From Aminobacter anthyllidis (GTDB lineage: Bacteria; Pseudomonadota; Alphaproteobacteria; Rhizobiales; Rhizobiaceae), in assembly GCF_018555685.1 (NCBI RefSeq), contig NZ_JAFLWW010000018.1, positions 1-41,944 of the forward strand: a stretch of 41,944 nucleotides of DNA, given 5' to 3'. Positions 7,391 to 15,768 of the stretch are shown here, piece by piece. The translations under genes and the position numbers were made by a program. Each line of letters begins with the position of its first letter. Within the stretch, counting starts at the first letter, position 1. The notes beneath the pieces are model-generated. The model was not told where the DNA came from. It did not search any database and worked only from the letters and a program-made list of their open reading frames with translations.

Positions 7391-8345
7391 CTGCGCCTCC
7401 CCCCGAATAGATCGGCTGCACAACGACGTCTTTGAAGCCGGCCGCGGTCGCCGCCTCTGCAATGTTGCGCGACGCATCGGCGATGCGGACCGCCGATGCG
7501 TCCAGGATGATCCCAATGAGAGATCCGCTATGGGCGACCTGAACTCCGCAGGCGTCAAACTGGTCGGCGATGGCCAAGGCAGTCGCGAATTGCGCCTTGG
7601 CGAGATGGCGCTGACTGATCTTTGCGCTGAGTGTCGCGGCCTGCCCCAATAGCCGCGGGTCCTGAAATCGTATCGAGCGCGCAGCCAGCCCTCTCAACAT
7701 TGAAAATGTCTGGATTTCCTCACTGGAGTAGCGAGCCGGCGGCAAGGCAAGCGTATCGACCAACTGACCGTCATTCGCTTTGAAACCTATGACCCGGATC
7801 GGCGGCAGTGCGTCGCCAAAATGCTCGATCACCAAGCCTTCACGCTGGGCAAACAAAACAGCCTGGTCCTCAAAAGCTATCGCGTCACTGGCTTGCTCGG
7901 CCTCGACTGCCAAGCGAGAGATGACCGAGGGCCGAAGCCCCATCTCGAATGCATAGGCAACAGCTCGTATCGTGGCAACGACATCGGCGGTGGAGGAGCC
8001 ATATCCATGGCCGACTGGAATCGTGCTTTCAACAGTGAGCAGGCCGCCTCGATTATGTTCGTTGAGGTGTCTCAGGGTTAGCGATGCTGCTTTTGCAGCC
8101 TTCGTCTTCTCCGGTGGCATCACCTTGACCCCTTGGCCGTCGGTGATCCGGAAAATCGCAAGGGAACTCATGTGACTGAGTGGGAGCGTGACCAATCCAC
8201 GATGAAGCCGTCCCCTCTGATCCTGGAAGACGCCCTGGATCAGCTCGCCGTGATGTGCGCCGGCCCGGCCCGCTCCCGATCGGTTTACGCGGAGGGCATT
8301 GGTCGACGAAGCTGGTGGGTGAGGAGAACTCTCAGGCCTTGTCAC
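7380..8345 (-). CDS. GHMP-family kinase, PduX-like (L-threonine kinase candidate)
   Basis: The 321-residue product carries GHMP motifs in the arrangement of PduX: HHGELIQGVF near the N-terminus, the ATP loop PVGHGYGSSTADVVATIRA (PduX-type SSTAD), and a C-terminal AHSGSLIGIILD. PduX phosphorylates L-threonine to O-phospho-L-threonine for cobalamin side-chain synthesis. GTG at 8345 has AAGGAG seven bases upstream. No cobalamin gene is present in this window. Instead the gene overlaps a CysK-like PLP enzyme and faces a ThrC-like one, suggesting that the phospho-amino acid is used for something else. Substrate serine or homoserine is also possible. Confidence 0.78.
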   Translation of the reverse strand: MTRPESSPHPPASSTNALRVNRSGAGRAGAHHGELIQGVFQDQRGRLHRGLVTLPLSHMSSLAIFRITDGQGVKVMPPEKTKAAKAASLTLRHLNEHNRGGLLTVESTIPVGHGYGSSTADVVATIRAVAYAFEMGLRPSVISRLAVEAEQASDAIAFEDQAVLFAQREGLVIEHFGDALPPIRVIGFKANDGQLVDTLALPPARYSSEEIQTFSMLRGLAARSIRFQDPRLLGQAATLSAKISQRHLAKAQFATALAIADQFDACGVQVAHSGSLIGIILDASAVRIADASRNIAEAATAAGFKDVVVQPIYSGGGAVEI

Positions 8346-8481
8346 TTCTCATCTCCTTCCATGGGCTGGATGAGAAGCTGGTCGAGCGAGACGGCTCTGT
8401 CACTCGCCACATTTGGCGATTGACCCCGTTTCAAGGCCGCTGATTTATGCTTTTGTCATAGGCGCGAGATCTCTGGGTTCC

Positions 8482-9123
8482 TCACCGGCATTGCCTGCGT
8501 GGGCCGCCGTCGTAAGGCTGGTAGGTGTTGTCCTCTGATCGATATGAGCGATATCTGCTGAAGCAGTACTCCAGGTGATCTGTGCCAACGTAATTCTGGT
8601 CGTCTGCATAGACCAATTCCACTGATCCCTCAGACGGTCGATCCGTGGCTTGGTCGTGATTGTACGTGTCCTCGCCGTCGCTCGTATCGAAATATGGCGA
8701 GATGCATTCACGTCTTCTACCGCTGAAGGGAGTGTAGCTGTTGTCATAGGCGCGATAAGAACGATACCGGTCGGAACACCACGCCACATGGGCTGCAATC
8801 GTTTCGGCTTGCAAGGGTGGTTGGCTGTTGGGTTCAACCCCGGCGGATGGCTTTTCTAAAGCGCTGACCGCAGGCATGACGCTAGGTGAGGCGGATTGGA
8901 TATGCGATTGCCTTGGGACTGGTCGGGCTGCAAGACGATCGAACGCTTGTGCTGACTTGTTTACCTTTACCGGATGGTCGGTCCAGACTTCGGTCGTTTC
9001 AGTTGCCAGAGAGAGTTGCCGTTCGGGCTCGGCGTTGAAGAAGGCAGTTGCCGTAATCAGGCCACTCAAGAACATGACCAGCGCTAAACCAAGGCCGCAA
9101 ACGGCCATTAGCAGAGGTTTCAT
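8482..9123 (-). CDS. BA14K-like envelope protein with two repeats
   Basis: The 213-residue protein begins with a hydrophobic segment (MKPLLMAVCGLGLALVMFLS) that is a signal anchor or signal peptide. A variable linker follows, then two copies of a BA14K-type module at about 113-147 and 183-213: AWCSDRYRSYRAYDNSYTP and EYCFSRYRSYRSEDNTYQP, each closing with a second cysteine after RR. BA14K is the Brucella immunoreactive 14-kDa family, common in rhizobia and reported as lectin-like; its exact role is unclear. Each repeat has a cysteine pair that could form a disulphide in the periplasm. It lies upstream of the kinase gene on the same strand with 136 bases between. Confidence 0.75.
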   Translation of the reverse strand: MKPLLMAVCGLGLALVMFLSGLITATAFFNAEPERQLSLATETTEVWTDHPVKVNKSAQAFDRLAARPVPRQSHIQSASPSVMPAVSALEKPSAGVEPNSQPPLQAETIAAHVAWCSDRYRSYRAYDNSYTPFSGRRRECISPYFDTSDGEDTYNHDQATDRPSEGSVELVYADDQNYVGTDHLEYCFSRYRSYRSEDNTYQPYDGGPRRQCR

Positions 9124-9429
9124 ATCGCGCTCCTGCGGCCTATCTTGGCACTAAATGCGCGACGTCGATGGTGGTTCCCCGCAAAGATGGGTGACTGAGA
9201 CGGCGGACGTTCCGTCATCGCTGCAGACGAATTTGCAACGGCCGGTCAAGCTCATCTCATGCAGGTTCAAGCTTGCTCGCCGCTTGTTCGTGCACCCGGG
9301 CCCCTCTGCAGCGGATTGTGCAGCGGCAATCTCAATCAAGATGAAAACTCGCCGATGCTCCGTTTTGGGCCAGATGCCCCGGAGTAGATGGCGCGCCAAA
9401 TCTCCGGGGCCACATTACGCCGCGCAGGG
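9124..9429. other. Intergenic region, no confident gene
   Basis: About 306 bases between the BA14K-like gene and the small gene at 9430. Short frames exist on both strands but lack ribosome sites and protein-like composition. It presumably holds the BA14K promoter; no clear element was found. Confidence 0.4.
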
Positions 9430-9687
9430 CTAGATGTTGATCAAACTCGCACCATTCATTTGGGCCACTTCCGCGGTGCTGGGCTGCCTCTCAAACAATA
9501 TTGGCTCTCCCGTGCACTGCGCGACATCCAGGACGCAGCTCAAGATATCCTCGAAGGCCACATTCTCCTGTGGGTTCTGGCTCTGAACTAGCTGCGCGAT
9601 CTCCACGACGTTGATCGGGCTAGCAGTTCTGGCGGCTGCTACGGCCGCCGATATCCTGTTCATCAGCTCTTGGGATAGCGGGCGCAT
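9430..9687 (-). CDS. Small conserved protein, paralogue of 33872-34090
   Basis: Eighty-five residues; ATG at 9687 has GAGGAG eight bases upstream. The core INVVEIAQLVQSQNPQENVA, then FEDILSCVLDVAQCTGEPIL, matches the protein at 33872-34090 (INIVKIANQVQNDNPHENVA, then LEDILSVALDMAQATGNAIV) without gaps. The pattern is helical with conserved Asn-Pro-x-Glu-Asn-Val and Glu-Asp-Ile-Leu. No membrane segment. I do not recognise a named family. Two diverged copies on one plasmid, each alone under its own upstream region, suggest a selected function, perhaps a small regulatory or adaptor protein. Confidence 0.6.
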   Translation of the reverse strand: MRPLSQELMNRISAAVAAARTASPINVVEIAQLVQSQNPQENVAFEDILSCVLDVAQCTGEPILFERQPSTAEVAQMNGASLINI

Positions 9688-9927
9688 TGGGGGTCTCCTC
9701 TAAAGCTGGATTATCGCTCCAGACTGAACTCTTGGCAAGCAAAATCCAGGAATAATAAAATGAAATCATGTAGTTAGCAATATGATGCAAGTTGGTGGAG
9801 AAGCCAGAATTAGGTTTGGCTGCCAAATGAAATTGCTGCACAGAATTAGACCACAGCGGTATTGACTGGATTTGAGCCAAACACCATAATTAAGCCACTT
9901 ACTCATTCAGCACATTTATGCCGAAAG

Positions 9928-10167
9928 ATGGTGGTGTCGATGCCTGAGCTTGAGAGAGGCGAACGCCTGCAGATTATGCTCAATGCGGAAGAGCTGGCGG
10001 CTGTCGAGGACTTCCGTTTTCAACGAAGAATGCCGAGCCGGGCTTCCGCAGTTCGCGAGTTGCTACGTCGAGGACTGGCAGCAGAAGGCTTCGTGGAAGC
10101 AACTGTTGGAGCGAAGTCGCAAGATTTTGGCGTTATTGATCAAAATGGAAACGCCGATAGCGCGTGA
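9928..10167 (+). CDS. Ribbon-helix-helix-type small protein
   Basis: The product (79 residues from ATG 9928; ATG 9940 is an alternative) contains GERLQIMLNAEELAAVEDFR, then MPSRASAVRELLRRGLAAEG. This is the ribbon-helix-helix arrangement: a short strand (LQIML), a helix, and a second helix preceded by PSRA. Many rhizobial plasmids carry this family as free-standing DNA-binding proteins. It lacks a toxin neighbour. It is divergent from the small gene at 9687 with 240 bases between, and convergent with the ATP-grasp gene. It likely dimerises and binds DNA; target unknown. Confidence 0.65.
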   Translation: MVVSMPELERGERLQIMLNAEELAAVEDFRFQRRMPSRASAVRELLRRGLAAEGFVEATVGAKSQDFGVIDQNGNADSA

Positions 10168-10284
10168 AACACCGCGTCGCGTGGCAGAGATTGCGAATCT
10201 CGGCAGCAGCCACGGTCAGGCGATGAAGGTCGTTGTTGAGACTTTTTTTGGGGAACTCGTAGTCCGCTGACTAGTGTCTCCAGC

Positions 10285-11331
10285 TCAAAGCGTCGCCAGG
10301 CGGGCATTGGACATTGCCATTCCATAGGCTTGTCTTAGCGCGAACTTTTCTTCCAGCGCATCAATGACGGTTGCAGCAAAATCCGCTTTGTACATGGTGG
10401 CGAGCCTTGTCAGCCCGCCTGGCGTGAAGACGTTGATCTCAAGGAGTTTGTCGCCGACAATGTCGAGCCCGACGAGAAACATGCCGTCGTTCACCAGTTT
10501 CGGGCGCACAATCTCGGCCAGGGCCAACATCCTGTCCGTTACCTTGACCTTCCGCGCAGTCCCAGCTGCATGGATGTTGGACCGAACATCGCCTTTGGCC
10601 GGCACCCGGCGAAAGGCCGCATAGCTGCCATCCCGCTTCAGCGGTCGGCCGTTTAGGAGGAATAGACGCACGTCACCTGCTTTAGCCTCGGGAATGTAGG
10701 CCTGGGCGATCAGATAGCCATCACCACTCGCCGCCTCAAAAATCTGGTTCAGATTGGAATCATCAGGGGTTGCGATATGGAAGACATTCTTGCCGCCCGA
10801 TCCCTGTAACGGCTTGACGATACAGCCCTTCGGCTGATTTTCGATGAAAGCGCGTATTTCGGTGATGCTGCGTGATATCAGCGTTGCGGGCCTGACTATC
10901 TCGGGGAAGGCCTGGAGGTAGAGCTTGTTCTGCGCTTGGGCCAGTCCGTCCGGATCATTGACCACAATCACGCCGCGTTCCGCGGCAAGGCGCCCAAACA
11001 TGATGCCAGCATTGGCGGCCCATGGTCGTTCTGTAGCGTCGAGCGAGGGGTCATTGCGCAGAAACAATAGATCGATATCGCCTACGGTGAAGGTTTTCTT
11101 CTGGGCATTTGCCTCCAGCAGGGCCGTGTGCAGCTTTTCAGGGGTCTTGTAGGGGGCGGCCGGCAAAACCACGCCGCTGATAGCGAGGCTGTCATCCGGC
11201 CGAAGGATGAAGTCGCCGGGTTCTACATAAACAACCGAATGCCCACGCTGAACTGCCGTCAGGGCAAGTGTGGTCGTCGTGTAGCCTGCAGTTTCTTTCT
11301 CAACCGAATTGACAAAGAGGGCAATGCGCAT
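10285..11331 (-). CDS. GshB-like ATP-grasp ligase
   Basis: The 348-residue product is an ATP-grasp enzyme of the glutathione-synthetase (GshB) type. It has an N-terminal Rossmann-like domain (MRIALFVNSVEKETAGYTTT), a central ATP-binding part with CIVKPLQGSGGKNVF, the DVRLFLLNGRPLKRDGSYAA strand pair, and the metal-binding LLEINVFTPGG near 308-320. ATP-grasp ligases join a carboxylate to an amine through an acyl phosphate. It is the last gene of a three-gene operon, 12 bases after the DUF1704 gene, so it probably acts with that peptidase and the amidohydrolase rather than in glutathione synthesis. Substrate unknown. Confidence 0.82.
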   Translation of the reverse strand: MRIALFVNSVEKETAGYTTTTLALTAVQRGHSVVYVEPGDFILRPDDSLAISGVVLPAAPYKTPEKLHTALLEANAQKKTFTVGDIDLLFLRNDPSLDATERPWAANAGIMFGRLAAERGVIVVNDPDGLAQAQNKLYLQAFPEIVRPATLISRSITEIRAFIENQPKGCIVKPLQGSGGKNVFHIATPDDSNLNQIFEAASGDGYLIAQAYIPEAKAGDVRLFLLNGRPLKRDGSYAAFRRVPAKGDVRSNIHAAGTARKVKVTDRMLALAEIVRPKLVNDGMFLVGLDIVGDKLLEINVFTPGGLTRLATMYKADFAATVIDALEEKFALRQAYGMAMSNARLATL

Positions 11332-11343
11332 CGGGGACTCCAG

Positions 11344-13212
11344 TCATGTTTCAATCATGTCGATCGGATCCATCCCGGCCATCGCCTTCTTGAGGCGCGG
11401 CCGCGCGACTTCCGATGAAAGGAACGCCGGTTCGAGTCGCGGGGCTCGTAGTAAGCCGCGCGCGCTCAGTTCCGTGATGATGCCAAAATGGTCGGCAGAG
11501 ATCTTGCCGATCCAGAAAGGTGTCAGGCTGCCGCCGTTCCTTAGATGATCAAGCACTTGCACTACGCCGCGCAAATAGATGGCGTCTTTGGCAAAGCCGC
11601 CGCTGCGGAAAACACGCAACACCACGTTGAAGGCACTACGGCGGTCGAGACCGAAATCCGCATGGAGGACACGGAAGGTTTCCTCAAACCTCGCCCCGTC
11701 AAGCATCGCCTGGCATGCGAGAACCCTCGCCGCAATCAGCCGCAACCTTGCCGCAGTCATGCCGCCGACGAGATATTCCGCCAACACCGCCAGCCCTTCC
11801 TGCATGCCCTCATAGCCGGCCAAGCCGCTGCGCAGGATGGCAAGTCCCTGCATGTCGCCGTTGAAGTAGGTCAACAGGTGAACACCGATCTCGTGGCTGA
11901 GCAACGCCATCAGACGCTCCGGTGCGAGCCTGGTATCACGCGAGACGAGAAGCCGGTTTCGAGAGACCAGCAGGCCGGCGGGCAAATCCGAGCGAATTTC
12001 CACGGAGGCTTCGAAGTCGGGGGAGGCAGCCCTATATCGGGCGATCATTTCTCGCGCTGCAGCAGCAACGGAATCCGCGCCGAGGCATTTCTGCTTGGCC
12101 TTCGGCTCAAGGCCAGTTGCCTTATCGAGAATGCCTAGAGCCCTTGCAGCGAGCTCCGGCTCGACGCTTCCGTAAAGGGCGCGCCCGAGTTCAGCGAAGC
12201 GAGGGGTTTCGCGCGCCGCCAGCATCGACAGTTGGAGGTCAAGTTCTTGCTGTTTTTCGGAAAGCAGTCCGGCAAGGAGGGGATCTTCAAGATGATCGAG
12301 CGAGACGGAGTAGAGTTTCCGCTTCTCCGTGGTGACCTCGAACTCGAGCGGCCGATATAGCAGCGGTGGCGCGCGCTCGAACCCCCCTGCCTCGAACTCC
12401 AGCCAAGCTTGCTCTGCATTGATCGGTGTAACGGCAAGCAGGAAGTCGAAAGCCGATGCAACCTTGTCTATGTCCCGATCGGCACGGGCAACTGCGTCAA
12501 TGAAGACCCGGCGCCCCAGTGAACGATGGGTTGTTGGTGCTTCGAGTTGCGATGCCTTGAGGAAGGCGCTGACTGCCTGCAGCGCGGAGTCGACCATGTT
12601 GGCCACGACAAGGTCGCGCAAGGCGGGATACGTGCCTTTTCCGCCGGGCGCTCGATAGATCGGCGCAAAACGCACGGTCAGGCACGGTATGTCGACGAGA
12701 ATATCTGAAAGCAGTGGCTCTTCGAATGCGGCTGGGTTGAAGTCGCCGACGCGCGGTGTCCTGTACTTTGCCTCTCGCTTGGAGGCAGCGGCCGCGAACC
12801 GTTTGAGCGCAGCCTTTTCTGCTGTCGTGTCTCCGCCCGCCAGTGCAATTTCGAAAGGTGGCAGGAACGGTGCGTCGTCGGTTAGGAAGCGGTCTTCTGC
12901 CAGTTCGCCGATGTCGATGATCAAAAACGAACCGCAGCGATCATGCATCGATGTCGCCACCAGCCGGGCTACTTCGCCGGCGAGGTTGGAACCCGTCGCG
13001 ATCAAGTAGGAGGCACTGGCCGAGACGGCGTCGAATGCCGCATCATGACCGGGTCCCACGTAAACGCAGAGAAAGGGAAGCGGCCGGTCTATGTGCAAAC
13101 GGCAGGCACCCGCGAAATCCTGACGAATGGGCTTGCCCTCTTTCAGCAACGCATCGAGGCCCGCTTCGATTGGGGCCAGGTGTGATGCCTCGTCAACGAG
13201 CCTCGGCTTCAT
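11344..13212 (-). CDS. DUF1704 'QEGLA' metallopeptidase-like protein
   Basis: ATG at 13212 overlaps the stop of the upstream gene (ATGA), so this start (622 residues) is preferred over a longer frame to 13350. The protein has the HExxxH zinc motif HEIGVH at about 439-444 and, about 30 residues later, GMQEGLAVLAEY, whose Glu is the expected third ligand. This is the DUF1704 family, often labelled flavohemoglobin expression-modulating QEGLA protein. The eukaryotic members (MATCAP) are tyrosine carboxypeptidases. It is probably a cytoplasmic peptidase; its bacterial substrate is not established. It is the middle gene of the amidohydrolase-DUF1704-ATP-grasp operon. Confidence 0.85.
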   Translation of the reverse strand: MKPRLVDEASHLAPIEAGLDALLKEGKPIRQDFAGACRLHIDRPLPFLCVYVGPGHDAAFDAVSASASYLIATGSNLAGEVARLVATSMHDRCGSFLIIDIGELAEDRFLTDDAPFLPPFEIALAGGDTTAEKAALKRFAAAASKREAKYRTPRVGDFNPAAFEEPLLSDILVDIPCLTVRFAPIYRAPGGKGTYPALRDLVVANMVDSALQAVSAFLKASQLEAPTTHRSLGRRVFIDAVARADRDIDKVASAFDFLLAVTPINAEQAWLEFEAGGFERAPPLLYRPLEFEVTTEKRKLYSVSLDHLEDPLLAGLLSEKQQELDLQLSMLAARETPRFAELGRALYGSVEPELAARALGILDKATGLEPKAKQKCLGADSVAAAAREMIARYRAASPDFEASVEIRSDLPAGLLVSRNRLLVSRDTRLAPERLMALLSHEIGVHLLTYFNGDMQGLAILRSGLAGYEGMQEGLAVLAEYLVGGMTAARLRLIAARVLACQAMLDGARFEETFRVLHADFGLDRRSAFNVVLRVFRSGGFAKDAIYLRGVVQVLDHLRNGGSLTPFWIGKISADHFGIITELSARGLLRAPRLEPAFLSSEVARPRLKKAMAGMDPIDMIET

Positions 13213-14105
13213 CCGAAGCCTCGCAGCGCAGCCTCTAGGACGGGCACTGTGGACGCCAGCATAGTGCGCAGCTGGTCGATCGTTGCCTGGTCGGGATCGC
13301 CGCTCCATTCGTCCATGAAAATCTTCTTGAACTCGACTGCAATGGCGCATCCGGTTTTGGGGAAATTGGCATGGACGAACCGTGTTTGTTCGCCTTTGCC
13401 CTGGAAAGACACATTTTCGCGAATGTCGATAGGCTTGCCGTTGAGTGAGTGGCCACGCAGCGTCTCGATGAATGGGGCGACAATTGGCGCCCAGCGCTCT
13501 CGGTCCATAGAGAACGTGCCGATGTTGATATCGGGCGCTTCTTCCTGCGATGTAGGTATAACCTCCGGCCCGCCGCGCCGGTGATTGTAGCTGTGGACGT
13601 CGATAAGCACGAACCTGCCGTGTCGGTTTTCGATTTCCGTCAGCACACGCTTCAGCTCGGCGTAATAGGCATCGTGGAAGGCGAGAGCTTCCGTCACGAT
13701 GTCTTCGGAGGGCTGCTGTTGCCAGACTTTCAGACCCCAGGATTGTTCTGGCGACAGGTAGATCGCGGCGTCACGCGCGCGATTCAGGTCGACCTGAAAA
13801 CGCGACCGATGAACAGTGATCTGGGTCGGGAAATCGGCAATGAAGTGCTCAGTGAAAGGGTCTTCCTCGCGCAGGCGTTCCGGGTCTGGGAGACACATCA
13901 GTGATCGGCAGGTACTGTCCACGTCTGTACCGTTGTGGATAGCGGTGCCAACCACCGGTGAATCGCCCAGCTTGATGGTCCAGCCTGGTGATCCGTCCGG
14001 ATCTATCGTTGAAATTGCCCAGTTCACTCCTTCGAAATGCGCGGAGGGGTTGGACGGTTCCCGGTCGTAGTGAAGCAAATGGTGCTTAGGCGCCGGGCGT
14101 GCCAC
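13209..14105 (-). CDS. N-formylglutamate amidohydrolase family protein
   Basis: The 298-residue product matches the HutG-type N-formylglutamate deformylase family by two motifs: ITVHRSRFQVDLNRARDAAI and VLIDVHSYNHRRGG, the second holding the metal-binding histidines. HutG removes formate from N-formyl-L-glutamate in histidine degradation, but no hut genes are here. Its partners are a DUF1704 peptidase, overlapping by four bases, and an ATP-grasp ligase. A related amide hydrolysis on a peptide or modified amino acid is more likely than histidine catabolism (inference). GTG at 14105 is the longest start and has a weak ribosome site. Confidence 0.82.
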   Translation of the reverse strand: MARPAPKHHLLHYDREPSNPSAHFEGVNWAISTIDPDGSPGWTIKLGDSPVVGTAIHNGTDVDSTCRSLMCLPDPERLREEDPFTEHFIADFPTQITVHRSRFQVDLNRARDAAIYLSPEQSWGLKVWQQQPSEDIVTEALAFHDAYYAELKRVLTEIENRHGRFVLIDVHSYNHRRGGPEVIPTSQEEAPDINIGTFSMDRERWAPIVAPFIETLRGHSLNGKPIDIRENVSFQGKGEQTRFVHANFPKTGCAIAVEFKKIFMDEWSGDPDQATIDQLRTMLASTVPVLEAALRGFG

Positions 14106-14165
14106 CGCGGGCGGCGATTTCGCAATTTGGCAGCCCCGCTATCTCGACGTCGCGTGACCAGCCGC

Positions 14166-15182
14166 TCACCTTTGGCGAGACCTTCTCGGGATCACCAGTC
14201 GAGCCGCCAGCATGCCCACGCAAACTGCCATGGCCATCAGGGACACCGTTGGTAGATCTATCGGTTGGGAGCTGGCAGCGATACCGGGCCTAGCTATGGT
14301 CGACGATGTGGCCATGTCTGCATCGACCACCGGCTGAAGATCAGTTCTGCTGCCATGCCTTACCGAGTAAGCCCGGGTCAGCTCTGCTCCGAAGAGAAAT
14401 ATCTGCGAGGAGTAGAAGACCCACAGCAGGATAACCAGCAGACCTCCGGCGGCTCCATATGAGGATGCTGCGGCGCTGGTACCAATGTACCAGCCGATAA
14501 GCGATTTCCCCAGTGTGAAGAGCGCGGCCGTGACAAGAGCGCCCGTCATGACGTCGCGCCACCCGAGCCTGCGATCCGGCAGAACTTTGTAGATTGCAGC
14601 AAACATGGCGGTGATAAGCGCGAATGAGACAAGGGTGTTGACCACTCCGAGGATCAGGGTACCGAAGGGCAGATTTGCGTTGATGACGTCGCTCATGGCG
14701 GTGATGGCCGTACTGGCGACAAGGGAAACAAGAAGCAGAAACCCTAGTGCCGCGACGAGGCCCAGGCTCGCAGCACGTGCCCGCACCAGTCTTGAAACCG
14801 AGTTGCCAGAGGGTTCGACCTTCCAGATTGTGTTCAACGCCGTTTGCATTTCGCCAAACACTCCCGAGGCACTGACAACTAGCGTCACCAATCCGATCAA
14901 TGTCGCCCATGCACCAGCAGTTCTTGCCGAGGCGCCCTCGAGCGCCGCCTGAAGCAGGTCAGCACTTTGCGGTCCCATCAAACCGGAAATCTGCGCCGAC
15001 AGCGCCAACTGGGCAGCTTCGTTGCCAAAAGCTACTCCGGCGACAGCGACAACGATGAGAAGGATCGGCGCTAGCGACGTTGCCGCATAAAATGCCATCG
15101 CCGCGCCGTGGCTGAAAGCGTTGTCAGTGACGAAAGCAAATGCGCTTTCCTTGATCAAAGCCCAGGCATCCACAAGTCGCAT
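14166..15182 (-). CDS. YihY/UPF0761 family inner-membrane protein
   Basis: The 338-residue product has the N-terminal signature of the YihY (virulence factor BrkB-like) family, DNAFSHGAAMAFYAATSLAP, followed by about six hydrophobic helices. FGEMQTALNTIWKVEP and VLPDRRLGWRDVMTGALVTA are also typical. ATG at 15182 follows GGGAGG at ideal distance and replaces a GTG three codons earlier. The C-terminal 60 residues after TRAYSVRHGS are variable, with one extra hydrophobic segment. The family is often called a ribonuclease BN homologue, which is a misnomer; its function is unproven. It lies 60 bases upstream of the amidohydrolase gene and may head that operon. Confidence 0.82.
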   Translation of the reverse strand: MRLVDAWALIKESAFAFVTDNAFSHGAAMAFYAATSLAPILLIVVAVAGVAFGNEAAQLALSAQISGLMGPQSADLLQAALEGASARTAGAWATLIGLVTLVVSASGVFGEMQTALNTIWKVEPSGNSVSRLVRARAASLGLVAALGFLLLVSLVASTAITAMSDVINANLPFGTLILGVVNTLVSFALITAMFAAIYKVLPDRRLGWRDVMTGALVTAALFTLGKSLIGWYIGTSAAASSYGAAGGLLVILLWVFYSSQIFLFGAELTRAYSVRHGSRTDLQPVVDADMATSSTIARPGIAASSQPIDLPTVSLMAMAVCVGMLAARLVIPRRSRQR

Positions 15183-15308
15183 TAGCACCTCCCTTGGTCA
15201 TGACATAGGTCCATGTCCGCAAGGGTCGAGAAAAGAAGTGAAGCCTTGATGGAATCGTAAGGTGCCTGTTGTCCGAGGTTGGCGCGCAAGGCGCCAGCTT
15301 CGCGCTCT

Positions 15309-15693
15309 CTATTCGATGATCTTCCAGTAGGAATCCTTGCGGATCACCTTGCCCGCTCGGAATGTGTAGAAGTCACAACCTTGCACCTCCACGCGCTTCC
15401 CCTCGCGCGTGGTTGCCGTGAGGATCCATTTGGAGATCCCGAACCGCGTCCACAAAATGTTCCGCGTTGCCATAGTGGACGTCGGGCAAACCGTCGAAGC
15501 GTGTGCTGATCGCTTTTCGTACGTTCGGCTTTCCCTCAAACCGTGAACCCCAACGCTCTGTTCCCCTTGGCATTTCCAAGACGCAGTCATCGGAAAAGTA
15601 CTCCATGATGAGGTCGAGATCGTGCGCGTTGAAAGCATCACATAGGCCGGTCAGCGTCGATCGGATGATGTCCATCGTTTCGTCTCCATCCAT
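15309..15693 (-). pseudogene. Frameshifted SnoaL/NTF2-like protein
   Basis: The N-terminal part in one frame (MDIIRSTLTGLCDAFNAHDL, then EYFSDDCVLEMPRGTERWGS) continues to about 15440. The C-terminal part is in another frame (SKWILTATTREGKRVEVQG, then CDFYTFRAGKVIRKDSYWKI) and stops at 15309. Together they make an intact-length SnoaL-like (NTF2-fold) protein of about 127 residues with the family's usual order. One frameshift near 15430-15445 separates them. The fold covers ketosteroid-isomerase-like enzymes and small-molecule-binding proteins. A real decay event or a base-call error could explain it. Confidence 0.6.
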
Positions 15694-15768
15694 CAGGATA
15701 TGCTCTGGGTCGCCAACTGCCCCCGCGCAACCGGTCAGGTCGAAACGATGATGCTCTGCCTCTGGGGC

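Noticed and set aside
7391-7558. Extension of the CysK-like protein to an upstream start (56 more residues)
   Set aside because: Those codons are an out-of-frame reading of the kinase gene and show no PLP-enzyme similarity, while TTG 7390 has GGAGG just upstream.
9151-9433. Frames of 82 and 92 codons on opposite strands between the BA14K-like and small genes
   Set aside because: They overlap each other, lack ribosome sites and have no motif or sensible composition.
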